Assembly: GCA_022747635.1 (NCBI GenBank)
Contig: JAKTNV010000010.1
Coordinates: forward strand, 42,742,527-42,806,526
DNA from: Hetaerina americana
Lineage: Eukaryota > Arthropoda > Insecta > Odonata > Calopterygidae
DNA: 64,000 nucleotides
Direction: 5' to 3'
Shown here: positions 1 to 11,420 of the stretch, piece by piece
Numbering within the stretch: position 1 is the stretch's first letter
How the letters are laid out: the number at the start of each line of letters is the position of its first letter
Made by a program: the position numbers and the translations under genes
Notes under the pieces: generated by a model
Database searches by the model: none
What the model was told of the DNA's origin: nothing
Seen by the model: the letters and a program-made list of their open reading frames with translations, nothing else

Positions 1-600
1 TATTTCGTTAGGAATGAATATTTCCAACGCATTGCTATGATGAAATGCGCCTAGAATGAGGCCATACTACCGAGTAGCTTCCTTCGCTCCGGCATACGTG
101 GAAAACCAGGATTAGCACCTTTGAAGTCACATCTTGTCCTACATACATCCATGAGAGTTCATGTCAATGGGGTGTTTGGTCTCTATCCGTTTATCTAACT
201 GTGTATCTACTACCCTAAATGAAACATGTGTTTCAATTTTTCAATATATTTCCTTGTATTAACTCATCTCTGTGAACTGAAGGTCTCAAGGTTATTATCA
301 TGACTGTCTCTGTTTATCATGCATTTTTAGCACTAAGAGATGAAGGTGTCAAAAGCATTTCCTCACCACAGATCATTCCAGTTCAAATCAAAGCCACGTC
401 AACCGGCCTCATAGCCAATTAATTGTATTACGAAGGTATTGGATGCAATCTTTAGTTTATTTTCTTTTAAGAGATGTGTGATGGAATATATTTTGTTGAA
501 CATTCAAAATTTAATTTTTGAAGACACTCCACCTTCCGCATCTCTCTCTACATATATTATTATTATTATTATTATTATTGTATTTAATTTTTTTTGTATA
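1..600. other. AT-rich sequence, no gene seen
   Basis: No recognisable coding or RNA feature. The only structure is a short ATT/TAT trinucleotide run at about 557-585. A 106-codon open frame across this run is driven by the repeat (a run of isoleucines) and is not a gene. Confidence 0.6.
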
Positions 601-1767
601 TCTCTACATCAACATATGTTTAACCCCGCAAGTCGCCGCAAGGGTGGCTTTAGGGGGATATTAGGTCACCAGCCATTCATATACTCTCACAATCGAAGCA
701 CCCTACACAAATATCAGTTCTATGCATGCACCCGTTCTGGAATAAAGTTAATCACATAAAAGAAGGAACCTGCAGCAAGAATAGATATCGCAGATATCAT
801 TTCGATCAAACATTAGGACAAAGATATTGACTCGAAAGAAAATACATAAGACTCATCCAGGCAAGAATATTTAATGGCAGGATATATTAAAATCATGTGG
901 GAAAAATATTATAAAGATGTGTCTATTTAAAATGCATAAAGGATATCGACAAAATATGTGCACTACCAATACTAATCATCCCCTTCGCGCCAGCGATCAT
1001 GTAGATTTTCATATCTAACCGTGGGAGGAAAAAACGATATTTTAAAGCTATCATTTCTACTATCTATCTCCCTGATTTTACGTGCGTGATCTGATCTACC
1101 ACTTAGTAAATCGCTGCCTGTAATATGTCTTAAACATCCTTAGATAAGTAACCTCCCTCAAATTTACTCTGTAAATGTAACCTGTATTTCAATCTAGTGG
1201 ATCCTATTCTAATACTTCCATTAGTGTTGTGACACGGCTACCTTATTTATAAAATTTTTCAAAAATCTAGGCGCTCTACGTTGCACTCGATGTAGTTCCA
1301 AAACAGGAGCCTATCTTGAAAGGATCCCATACGTCTGCAGGGCTGTCTTGGTGGGCCTAACTAACGTGAAATAACATGGTTCTCTAATCTTCTCATTTCA
1401 TTGCCCTATTACCCTTCTTATGATTCCTAACGTTTTATTTGCTATCCCACAAATTTCTCAAATGTGTTTTCCCCAGGGCATGTCCTTAGTTATCGTAACA
1501 CCCAAATATTTTACCTTTCTTCCTTTATTTCTTCGTTTCTTTTAACTTCGTTTGTCATATTGGTTTCCTGTATGGTGCAAGTATTTCGGGTTAAATATTA
1601 TTACTCCAAAAATTCATCTTCAAAATTCAAAAATTCATCATTCAACTTTCATTAGTGAATATGTCCCTATAAATTACTGCATCGTCAGCACATGGACGAA
1701 GTTTATTGGAATCCTGAAAACTGATAACACTTCCTTGTGGAACACCAGCTTACTGTGTGGGATGATA

Positions 1768-2325
1768 CAGGGTTCGTCCGGAAAATAAGTGTACTGAGCT
1801 CAGGAAAAAAAATTTATTACACTTTTACATATCTTAAGCTAATATTCCTCAAAATAGGACCCTTGTGAGTCGATACACTTGTTCCAGCGGCGTTCCCATT
1901 CCTGGAACGCTCCCGCGAAGGCATCATCGGGAACCTCTCGAAGACTCGTCGTCGACCTCTTCTCTGCCCTCCACGAATATCTTGTGCCACCGAAAGATCA
2001 TGTTTCTGGACATGGCTGACTCCCCGTAAGCCTGGTTAATCATACCGACAGTTTCGGTAGACGATTTCCCAAGCTTTACCGCAAATTTGATGGAATAACG
2101 CTGCTCCAAAAACTTCGGCATCGCGTTCCGTGACGTGGGTCGAAGCGTGGAGGTTCGCGTTAACAGAGCTCCTCACTACACCACAGCTCAGAGCCGACTG
2201 CCTTTTTCAGCGTCGCTTGCCAACATACCCCCCTCCAATCGCAGCCCGTCAGAGCGGTGCTGGGCGCGCCTGGAGCGGCGCGCCCAGCCCAGGAGTCAGT
2301 ACACTTATTTTCCGGACGAACCCTG
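1768..2325 (-). mobile_element. Internally deleted mariner (558 bp) with perfect 30-bp TIRs
   Basis: The two ends are exact inverted repeats for 30 bp, beginning CAGGGTTCGTCCGGAAAATA, and are flanked by TA at 1766-1767 and 2326-2327, the normal mariner target duplication. Inside, on the minus strand, only the first and last parts of a transposase remain. The element sits inside the RT region of the CR1-like relic, between motif A and motif B. It has no catalytic domain and would need transposase in trans. The identical ends suggest recent movement compared with its host LINE. The interior next to the 2325 end is GC-rich, unlike its surroundings. Confidence 0.93.
1839..2121 (-). pseudogene. 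Mariner transposase remnant: N-terminus joined to C-terminus
   Basis: The minus-strand reading from 2121 begins MPKFLEQRYSIKF and contains the mariner DNA-binding helix-turn-helix region (about 60 residues, ending near the usual EDDxRSGRP position as VDDESSRGS). It then hits a stop at 1924. In the next frame the sequence resumes as a typical mariner C-terminus, FQEWERRWNKCIDSQG, ending GSYFEEY and a stop at 1839. The whole central region, including all three catalytic aspartates, is missing and the join is out of frame. A full mariner transposase is about 340-360 residues, so roughly 250 are gone. Confidence 0.85.
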
Positions 2326-4240
2326 TACTCCTATCAATTACGAACCGTTGCTCGCGATCTGTTAAAAATTGATGAATCCAGTATATTACGCACTTATCTA
2401 TCCCGTAGCTTCCCAACATTTGGAGCAACTTCCTATGAGGAACTTTGTTGAATACCTTCCAAAAATCTATAAATATAGCACCAACTTGGACGTTAATTTC
2501 TCCCGAGACCGAAAGATCATGGACAAAAAATGCCAGTAGGTTCTCGCAAGATCTACCCTTGCGGAAACCGTCCCTGTTTTTAATTCTTAAACTCCGGGAC
2601 TATGATTAATCTTACATTTTTGTGCTCGAAGATTTGATATGAATTGGGTGTCAGGGAGATGGGTCGGTAATTACTCGGCGCGACATTGCTTACTTTCTAG
2701 ATCTTGGATTCTGCACGATCTTTTAGGTTTTATTAAATATTATTTCCAATGAAGTAGCATTAATGATGCTATCGTTGGCAGGGATTCGAGATGGGACTGG
2801 CGGTTTTTTGGATTGATATCTTTAAGTTGGCGTTCGATTCCAAGAGAAGATATTACAATTTTCGGCATAGGGTGATAGAAGACATTGAGTAGCGACTCGA
2901 ATTGTTCCGACGAGCGATTATTAAAAATAGTTTAGTGTACTCGCTTTTTCTAAGCTGGTGGTAAGTTTTTGTCCGGTTCTATTTAGGGATGGTACTGTCG
3001 ACGTATTTCTCTGAATCTTCCATATATATGACCAAAATTCTTTTGGGTTATCCTCCCAATAAGTTCACCTAATCTCTCATTTTGCTATCACCTGGTGACC
3101 TGCTTTCCTTGTTAATGCTTTAGCTGTTTTATAAATTAGTATTATTTCAGTTTGTTTATTTCTAGACTCGCTCTTGCGTGCTGTCCTCATTTTCGAATGC
3201 CATGTTCTTTAGGCTTTTAGGGTTTAACTTAATTCCGTATTGTACCATCTAGATTCCATTCTTTCCCTTATTAATTTATTAGGCTTCTATTTTTTCTATT
3301 GCAGACGGCGTGACATCGAGAAAAGCACTCAACAAAATCTCACTGTCTTTGTTGCTTCTACTTCCCACAAATCGTAAACCGTAACACTGCTGCAAGTCAC
3401 TCCCGTCGTTATCCGTCGTCATCGGCCAAGTCAAACAAGTAAATCTATCTGTTGGGTATCTGATTGTTATCAGTGATCACATTGAGTTTAATCTGCGCTA
3501 TTTTGTGGTCACACTAAGTGCTGCTATATTTAGGACGTTTTCGAATAAATTTGTCGCTAATAGATCATAAATATTATTTTATCTGGTAGGTATTGGCACT
3601 AACTGATTTAACGAGTTTAAAAACGAAAACCATGACTCCTTGTCCTAACCCCCTTCTATGAAGCTATAGCTTGTCCAGTCTTTGGCGGGAAGATTGAAAT
3701 CCCCTCCGATTATGAGTCTCCAATTTTTGAAAAGGGAGTTCAAACTAACGACCTCTCTTACTAGTTCTAAAATTGATGCATCTCCTGAATCGGGAGGTCT
3801 ACATATGGTAGGTACAAATAAGGACCTTTCTCGACCTCGGGCTAATTATGGAGCATCAAACGCTTTCCATCTTACTATTAGAGAAAGAATCACATCTGCT
3901 TTCGTGAATATTATTAAGAGTTATGAACAATATCGTCGTCTTCGATTCTTGAGATAACCAATTCTCGGTTCCAATGATTATATCGGTTTCGGTACTATTT
4001 ATCAGAAGGTTAAATTCGTCAATTTTGTTTTTCAAACTTCGGCAATTGATTACCCTTACGGAGATAGCTTAATCCGTATCCAATTCATTGTGATTTTCCT
4101 GCCCGATGCTAATTGTTCTAGGAATTAATTTTTCCTGCTTATTATCTTTTACTAAGTCTAAACTTTCATTACATTTTTCACCATTTTTGTAGCAATTTTT
4201 ATGTGAAAGACCCGTAGAATTCCCGTCGAGTGAATTCCCC

Positions 4241-5540
4241 ATATGGTTAACCTAACCTTTATCTGTCAAGCAAGATTGCAATTGAAGGCTTCAATATTTT
4301 TCGAGGTTTTCTGTCCCTCTACCAGGTTCTGCAATTTGGTTTATGGCACATGCAATGTGACTGAAAGGCAATTTGAACAATCTAGGAGCCTGAAACATAT
4401 TCATAGCAGACGCCCTCTGAGGTTAAGCCATCGTAACGGCTCACAGAGTAAGATCTAGATGGAGAAGATTTTTGTCTTCCGCGACTTGTTAGAAAATGAA
4501 ATACCTGAGAAAATGAAATACCTGAGAAAATGAGAGTTTGAACTTCGAGATGTTTATTCATTGCGTAGATGGCGTAAGGCACTTCGGTCAACGAACGTTA
4601 ACTGTCTTGTGGCCTAGAAATCTTCATTTCGCAAGGTGCGTTGCTGCACAACTGTCCAGTTCGAACTCTTCTCTATTATCAATTCATTATATCCATTATG
4701 CTGTGTATGCTGGTCGTGTAGTCCGGGACAACATATCCTTCTGCCAATGATAGGAGGAGTATAATATTTTTTTTGCGAAAGATTGGATTACTCGTGATGC
4801 ATCTCACACTGCAATGATTACATTCTCCTCAATTCACTCCTGCTCTTTGGTTAAATTACAGCGTAGTATGGAAGAAGTTTCACTATTTGGGTCAACATCC
4901 AAACAGTGTGAGATTATTATTTATGAGCAGGGAAGACAGTGATTCACCAAGTACTGATCGGGCCTTCAATCGGGCAAAAGAGTTATCGAAAAACAGTATT
5001 TCTTACTATGTTCCCGGGTTTTGGTACTCTACAAGGTGTTTCAGCTTGATGTATTACCATCATCTCTTGTGTTACTCCCAGAGCTTCGTGTGGTGACCTT
5101 TGTACACGATATTTTCCTAAAAGCAGGCAATTATATTTTATAGTTTATAATGTAAGAGTAATTTCATCTTTTGGCATCTACCTCTAAAATTATTTCTCCG
5201 CCTCTTTACTTAATAATCTATTCCGCGTGCTAGTGGCATAAATTATTTGCTACTTTTTATTAAAAAGGGAGCAAAATTAATACTTATGGAAATTATGCTT
5301 TTATTGGGTTATTTTCACTAATTAAAAGAAAAAGTCTCATTTCCATCATTCATTTACGGTATACAACCAATATAAGGTAGTTTAAAACCAATTAAAGGCC
5401 CCCGATATAAGAACAATCACCTTGTATACAAATCACACTAAGACAATGAGACCACTCGGACCATACCAAATGTTAATATCTAATAATTCATCATTAACCC
5501 AAGTTTCTTATAAAATTATTATATCTAACAGTCGGTTTAA
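4241..5540. other. Intergenic, no gene seen; short tandem duplication
   Basis: No recognised gene or element. At about 4492-4533 a 17-base unit (AAAATGAAATACCTGAG) is repeated about two and a half times in tandem. Small open frames here (for example 4887-5096) show no recognisable family. Confidence 0.5.
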
Positions 5541-5548
5541 ATAAAGCA

Positions 5549-5581
5549 CGAGGATGAGTTTTGATGTGTGCCTCATCCTCG
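5549..5581. repeat. Perfect 10-bp inverted repeat (hairpin)
   Basis: CGAGGATGAG at 5549-5558 is followed, after a 13-base spacer, by its exact reverse complement at 5572-5581. It could fold as a stem-loop. It is isolated, in AT-rich DNA, and no transcript evidence is visible, so no function is assigned. Confidence 0.7.
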
Positions 5582-5924
5582 CGGATTGTCCATTGATAGT
5601 CCTCACACTGAACTTTTAGAAAATCGCTCGTTGCTAGTTTTTCGTTTGCCATGACCCAACGCCGAAATTAATGCACAGAAGAACATTTTTGAATTCAATG
5701 CAGAAATACTCACGAAACATGCATTGTCCATTGGTTACTACGCAAAAATATAATTGCATTTTCGAAGTGTCAAAGCATAAGTGAATTATTAAGAATAAAA
5801 CTTTCTAGGAGCAACTCCGAACATCGCTCGTCCTGTTGAATTGTTTTCGAAATCTTAAACGTCGCTGGCCATTTATTCGTCATACCCGCGCTATCCTCTC
5901 TCCCCCGTTGATTAATTGGAAAAC

Positions 5925-6040
5925 GCTAACGAGGGCGAGGAGCGGTGCACGCTTCGGCGTCCGCCGTCCCGAGGGACGGGGTTTCTGACCGTTTGAAGTT
6001 GGCGCGCGCCAATCAGAGAGCGGAGCGCTTAATGGCGGTT
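5925..6040. promoter_or_regulatory. CpG-rich, CCAAT-box patch, promoter-like
   Basis: An abrupt CpG-rich stretch contains a 14-bp palindrome, TTGGCGCGCGCCAA, at 5999-6012. It combines a CCAAT box (GCCAATCAGA) with a GCGCGC core resembling an E2F-type site. A C-rich tract follows immediately. This is what a CpG-island promoter looks like, but no downstream exon was recognised and no TATA or initiator can be assigned. The call rests on composition and motifs only. Confidence 0.3.
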
Positions 6041-6900
6041 GTCTGCACTAATCTCCCTATCCAGGACCCTCCCTCACTCCCCCTCACAGCCACCGCCCCC
6101 CCCCCCATCCCCTTATAACCTCTCCTCCCTTCTCCGGTGCGGCCCGCCTCAAAGTGATGACGGCTCTCCATTTATCATCTATTTTGCCCCTATCGCCAGC
6201 CCAAATCGGACGCTGAGATGGCCTAAATGGGAAAAGGGCCCTCGACTCACCTTCCCCCGCTCTTCCCCGGCGATCTTATCTTTTCCTTCTCCGAGGAGGG
6301 ACCACCGCCGCAACCACCACCACCCACCCCGTCACCCCATACCTCGCTTACCCTCATCCCCCTGCGCCCCCCTACCCCACCGGTCCCACCTCCCGGAGTG
6401 TCACCTAGCCGCTCCCTTCCCTTTCCCACCTGCGCACCCCTCTCTTCCACTCTTGTCCCCCTTCATTCCTTTGCACCCGGGGATATACCCGCCGCCGTCA
6501 ACCCACTCCCTCTCCTCTCAAACCGCCAAACCCCACCTCCGACGAAGCCAAAACACACATCTCCTCCCTTCCCCCTCCCTCCCTCTCCGCCTCACCCACC
6601 ACCATTCTCCCGCCTGCCTTACGCCGAAACCCATTGCCTCCTCCTCTACCGCTCACTCCCACGCACACTCTCTGCTCTGCGCCCTAACCTGCGCCCCCAC
6701 CTCCGAGGCCCTTCCAACCATTCCGTCTCCCTCTCCACGTCGTGTTTTCGCTCACTCACTCACCCGATGCCCTGCTTCATTCCATGCATGGCCGGCAGGT
6801 AGCGGCTCGGAGGGGCGGCGGCCCAAGGTGCCTCCCCCACCAGGGTCAAGGCTTCGATCCCGCCCAGTGGCGGAATGCTCATCCTTCGCCCGGAACCTTA
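6040..6900. other. C-rich, strand-asymmetric island
   Basis: Dense CCT/CCC runs on the plus strand, with long pyrimidine tracts and scattered CpG, very different from the AT-rich surroundings. Long open frames exist in several frames (up to 289 codons from 6039), but their products are almost only Pro, Ser, His, Leu and Arg in every frame. That reflects composition, not coding selection. It may be transcribed leader sequence or a structural tract. Confidence 0.6.
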
Positions 6901-6969
6901 GTCCCTAGGCTGTTTGTTTGGGATGACTCACGTCCTACTGGTCCTCAATTGCTGGGAATTATTCTGATC

Positions 6970-7040
6970 TTCTGCATGGCTAGTGGGTAGAGACCTCAGA
7001 TACAAATCGGAGGCCCCCCGAATCCAAACCCGACCGATGT
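6970..7040 (+). repeat. Possible tRNA-derived SINE head
   Basis: TGGCTAGTGGGTAGAG resembles a pol III A box, and about 40 bases later CGAATCCAAACCC resembles a B box, the spacing expected of a tRNA-like SINE promoter. The rest of the element is not recognisable. A decayed tRNA pseudogene is the alternative. Confidence 0.4.
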
Positions 7041-7149
7041 TCGTGGGCAACCTGATGCAGTCCAAGCCCATCGATTTTTCTGAGTAGCTACTCTTTATCT
7101 GGGTAATGCTATGCGATGCGAAGAATTGTACTACTCTCTCCCCCCCTCC

Positions 7150-9672
7150 CATTCCTTGGTATGCGTGATTTCTGATCAGTTAGACTTTCGTCGCAATAAA
7201 ACTAGGCCATAAATAATGATTGAATAATTTCGATTTTTGCCAATTATAATTTTTTTATTTTTTCTTGCCGGTTTCTTGTATTTAGCTCTAAAATTATTAT
7301 TTGGCACCTTCATGGTTCTTATTTATAACCTTTAAAAACAAAATAATTTGGGGTTGACTTAGTATTATAGAAGCAAAATACATGCTGATTCTATTAATCT
7401 AAAACTTTTAGCTGTTCTCATTTGACGTAGCAATCATGGATACCAAACATACCAGCCATTTCAATATACTTCTAATTCATTATGAGTGTGCCGCTGAAGG
7501 GCACACTATTCGCTGTTCTCTAACCATTTGCGTGCTAAGGTTGGTGAATATGTGGTTGGTTAGTGATAACTATGTTTACACTAATGATAGTGAGAAACTC
7601 TTCTCGCTAGCTTAGTTTCCACTGATTTTGACCGATCTGTATGTTATTGTTCTGTTATCATTAGAGTGCTTCATTATCATTTGGTTTGATTTCGAATGTG
7701 ACGAAGATATATTAATCTTCATCGTATTCGAATCGTAATACAATATTTGATACCTTTGGTTCGAGGTTTTTAAGTCACATTTGTAACTTTTCTCTTAATA
7801 AATAAAAATAAAAATGGCTTGTGATCATATTCTTAACGGGATAAAATTTCTATACCAGCTTAGCCGCATCGAGACGTACAGCTCTGAGAGAGGTTTCGCA
7901 TTATAAAGACGCCATTGCCAAGGCAGGTATAATGAAAAACCCTAACGTCTTACAAAAAATAACTGAGTTGAAAGTGAAGAATATCTGTACACCATATTGA
8001 AGGGAAGTATAATCTCTAGTGAGTTCCAAATCCAGTGACGCCGAGAACCTCGTGCATATTTAGAAATTGTGAAAGGAAGTAAATTATGTACAAATTTTAA
8101 TGTGACTGCTAAATGAAGAGAGGGCCACATAAAATGTATTTCTGTAAATAGGAGCACACTTTTATATTTATCCGTTGCGTTCACCCTTTCATTAGTCCTA
8201 ATTCCTCCTAGGGAAGTCTAATTTCAGCGACCCTCGAGAAAGTAAAAATTCCTCGACGTTGCTCGGAAAGTCACCGTTCGATAATGACCAAGTGACACCT
8301 CACACATAACGACATCATATTTGCATTATCCTCAGCCATTAGTCCTGTGATTTGTAGTGGGTCATTAAAGTCTTTGAGGGAGACTCAAGGCGTCAGAAAG
8401 TAATGAGATGGTCTTTTAGCACCGCCGATTGCCTAATCTTTGGGTGGAGCAGAAGAGTGACTACTCGGGTTCTGGTGTATGTTACTCCATACCAATGGTG
8501 GACCAAATGTGCTCTTATCACGTGAACAAAGTCTGGAAATCCAGGAATACCATTTTGAGAAACCTCGCCGCATTGGAGCCGAGGCTAGAGGTAGCGAGTA
8601 ACGTTTCCTTAAGGGGTCATCCTGTAACGCAGACTACATTAACATACATGCGGTGTGATAATAGCAGTAGACATCTTTCATTTTTACCTGTTAAATATTA
8701 TAAAGGCAATATCTTGATATATTTCAATTAATGTTCTTCCACTGATATTTCACGGGACAAATTATGTGAGGTTATGGTAGGAGCATTTTAGCCTACGAGA
8801 GGTAGCTACACCGACTTAAATAAAAATTTTTGGGCGTAAGATGAGGATTAAGAAGAGTCTTGTCTCACCATTTGATTGAATAGGCTTTAGTTTCATTCAA
8901 ACAATTAACTATCCCTACGTATGCTCACTGATTGCGTAAAATGATAGAAAAGAGTGACAAGCATCCCCCAAAAAACCTGGTTTTAATGAGCTGAGTGCTG
9001 TCGATTTCGAACAATATCGTAATAGATAAATGAATTTAAATCTCCTCCGTTTTATAATATGTTTTCAATATCATGGCTTTGAATCTTTAGAATCATACAC
9101 AATTTGCGTTTTCGTAAACATATTGCATTATTTTCGTACAAATCACCAATATTTTTAAGAAAAACCAATTTTTGTATGAGATTGCCTCGTTCTTGAAAGT
9201 AGTTGACATTTTTTGCTACCACTAAAAACGCATGGCTTCTTTATTGCTGGTAAAATAAGACATTAAATGACCATGAGAGATACGAAATTTAGAGATGTGA
9301 CGGAAGGGATTTCCGACGCAAAATTTGAGTATCCGATGCTTCTTAGCAGTTATTCCAATAAAGAAGGTAAAAAAAAACTTCAGTGGATGTTCTTTTAGAT
9401 GAAACGATTTTTTGGCATCGAAATAAGGTACAGTTCAGCGGATTCGTGAGATGGCAGGGCACAGCATTCTTATTTTGAAATATAATGTGCATCAAGTTTC
9501 ATACTTGCGAATTGATTCTTGAAAAGGACCTAAACTTGAATTTGGCCGATTTAACTTCTTTTTACATTTTATTTCATATTGTAAATAACTTTCAATAGTA
9601 AATTGCAGCTTTTATTTCTTGGCTTACCTACTCGTATTTTATCCGATAATGTGTAGCGTATGATCTGTCAAG
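7150..9672. other. AT-rich unique sequence, no gene seen
   Basis: No domain, transposon end or RNA gene recognised on either strand. The 100-codon frame at 8429-8731 has a balanced residue composition but matches no family I know and lacks clear splice or promoter context. Confidence 0.5.
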
Positions 9673-9674
9673 TA

Positions 9675-10427
9675 CGAGGGTCATCCGGAAAGTAGTACCC
9701 GTTCGTGAAATAAAGACACAAAAGTAAATATTAACAAACATAAAAAATTTTATTTGAAAGAGGATACTTTAAACTACTACTCAACATAATCTCCAAGCAA
9801 ATTAAGGCATTTGTCATAACGTGTGACAAGTTTCTGTATTCCTGCTGCATAGTCCTTCGCCGCCAGCTCATTGAGATACGCGAGGGACCCATCTTGCACA
9901 AATTTTTGCATAATGCAGATGGTGTTTAACAATTTCATGAACAATTGTTCGAGAAACATTGGGAAAATGCTCACAGATGTCATCAATTGTGACGCGCCGA
10001 TCGTTCCTCACGAATTCGTCAACTGAGCTCACCAGTTGGTCTGTAATGACAGACGGTCTCTCCGAACGCTCATCGTCGTGTGTGTTCCCCCTCCCCATGT
10101 TGAAGTTGCGACACCACCGCCGAACAGACGACTCGTCCATTACATTGTCTCCATACACCTCCTTTAATTGGCGATGAATATCACATGGGCGAACGTTTCT
10201 TGCATTGAGGAATTTAATCACTGCCCTCACTTCACAACTGGCGGCGTTCTCAATTTTTTTAAACATTGTAAACAATCACAGAAACAACACAGGCAATGCT
10301 AGCGTCACGCAACTTGGCTCAGAGAAGGCAGACAAGCCACTGAAGCTATCTGACCTCGTCCAGCGGCTACTCGCGTCGTCAGCACTTCATGCGGCACGAA
10401 CGGGTACTACTTTCCGGATGACCCTCG
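9675..10427 (-). mobile_element. Internally deleted mariner (753 bp) with perfect 33-bp TIRs
   Basis: Exact 33-bp inverted repeats start CGAGGGTCATCCGGAAAGTA at 9675 and end at 10427, flanked by TA at 9673-9674 and 10428-10429. The interior holds a transposase gene on the minus strand that has lost its catalytic core. Ends and target duplication are intact, so the element could be moved by a matching transposase. Its ends differ from those of the elements at 1768 and 28281, so this is a third family. Confidence 0.95.
9777..10275 (-). pseudogene. Mariner transposase with catalytic core deleted
   Basis: Starts MFTMFKKIENAASCEVRAVI at 10275, the usual start of this mariner group. It is open for 135 codons through the paired helix-turn-helix DNA-binding region to CARWVPRVSQ, a form of the conserved WVPHEL linker motif. 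The frame then stops at 9868. In another frame the C-terminal tail follows (AAKDYAAGIQKLVTRYDKCL, ending GDYVE and a stop at 9777). About 180 residues between the linker and the tail are absent, including all three catalytic aspartates. The DNA-binding half is undamaged. If expressed, it could bind the element ends without cutting. Confidence 0.9.
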
Positions 10428-10429
10428 TA

Positions 10430-11025
10430 GAATGCGCAGACGATTACCATGACTGACAATTTAATCTTTGAATAATTATCATTTCTTCTGACAAACTTTG
10501 GCGACTCACTTCATAGCATAACAATCCGAATACTTCTTGCCTCTGTGAATGAATCCCAACAAACTGCATCTAAATGCGATTCAGATTCCCATCTCTTTTA
10601 GTTCTTCCAAAAATATACCATTCTTTGAACCTTCCCTAAGGTGATTACTTTCACTTTGCTGTTAGGATTGCATTTATCAGCGGTATATTTATGTATTGTT
10701 TTCGATTTTATAATATATCGATAGTTTTTTCACTAATGTTGTTTTACTCAGCATATCGCATCACTTTACTTAGGTTTTTGGAAGGAATCCCCTTGAATTT
10801 CCTTCACTACTTTTTAATACTTTTCGGTAATTTCTTTCTACTTTGTCCCGAGCTCCACCATGCTACACGTTTGTTGATGTGCGTAAGCCAGGACACTCCG
10901 TCCAGAAACGAAGTATGCAGGTTACTCTCTGGCAAACCTTCCATGTTACGTTCAGGAAGGTGTACCAGGTTAAGAATGTAGATTTTGGTGAGGTTTGCAG
11001 CTTAACAATGTAAATGGCGGTTTCT
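10430..11025. other. No gene seen
   Basis: AT-rich sequence. The 96-codon frame at 10691-10981 has no recognised similarity. Confidence 0.5.
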
Positions 11026-11420
11026 TAGTGTGCTCCTTGCAGGCTTTTAGAGGCCCTTCCTCGCGGAGAGTGCAGTAGTATTCCGTTCCCCGACCGCGGT
11101 CGCCCGGAGCGTTGAGCTGGCCGGACGCCTCGAGCCCAGGGGAACCCTCGCCGGCCGTCCTCAAAGGACTCGGAAGGCCGCGGGGTGACTGCACGCCCCC
11201 CGTCCAAGTTCCCCTCGGATTCCCACGACTCCCCACCTCCTCCTCCCCGCAGACTTCACTCATCCCCTCCTTCCCTGTCACACGCACCACCTCAACCTCG
11301 CTTCCTTTTTTTCCTCTTTCCTCACTCACCCACAGCTTATTGCTTCAGACCCGTCGTACCCGAAAAAGGTTATTTTTCCCGGATGAGGTGCACCTTTCCA
11401 CTCCTTCCCACCGTGACTAA
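11026..11420. other. GC- and pyrimidine-rich island
   Basis: A CpG-containing block (about 11050-11215) passes into a CT-rich tract that ends in a strong acceptor-like stretch, CTCACTCACCCACAG at about 11321-11335. No matching donor follows. Overlapping open frames on both strands reflect composition. Confidence 0.5.

Larger units (their letters stand above)
610..4240 (-). mobile_element. Degenerate CR1-like LINE, minus strand
   Basis: Decayed non-LTR retrotransposon read on the minus strand. In coding order, frame shifts aside, the pieces are: an endonuclease start resembling NCRSLKNKIDEF (about 4060-4020); the endonuclease motif IIGGDFNLPAKDW (about 3722-3675); RT motif A as FIDFWKVFNKVPH, degenerate for FxDFSKAFDKVPH (about 2480-2440); motif B GVPQGSV (about 1743-1717); motif C as CADDAVIY (about 1700-1676); and a C-terminal block with GRSDHARKIREIDSR and SFFPPTVR (about 1110-1020). 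The last block is close to the same region of the plus-strand copy at 39755-40500. The 3' end carries the family's C-rich hairpin tail near 610-720. Many stops and shifts make it inactive. It is interrupted by the mariner at 1768-2325. The CR1/L2 group is inferred from the motifs; the 5' boundary is uncertain. Confidence 0.85.

Noticed and set aside
6039..6908. 289-codon open frame in a C-rich tract
   Set aside because: Proline/serine-rich in every frame, overlapped by other long frames on both strands; explained by composition.
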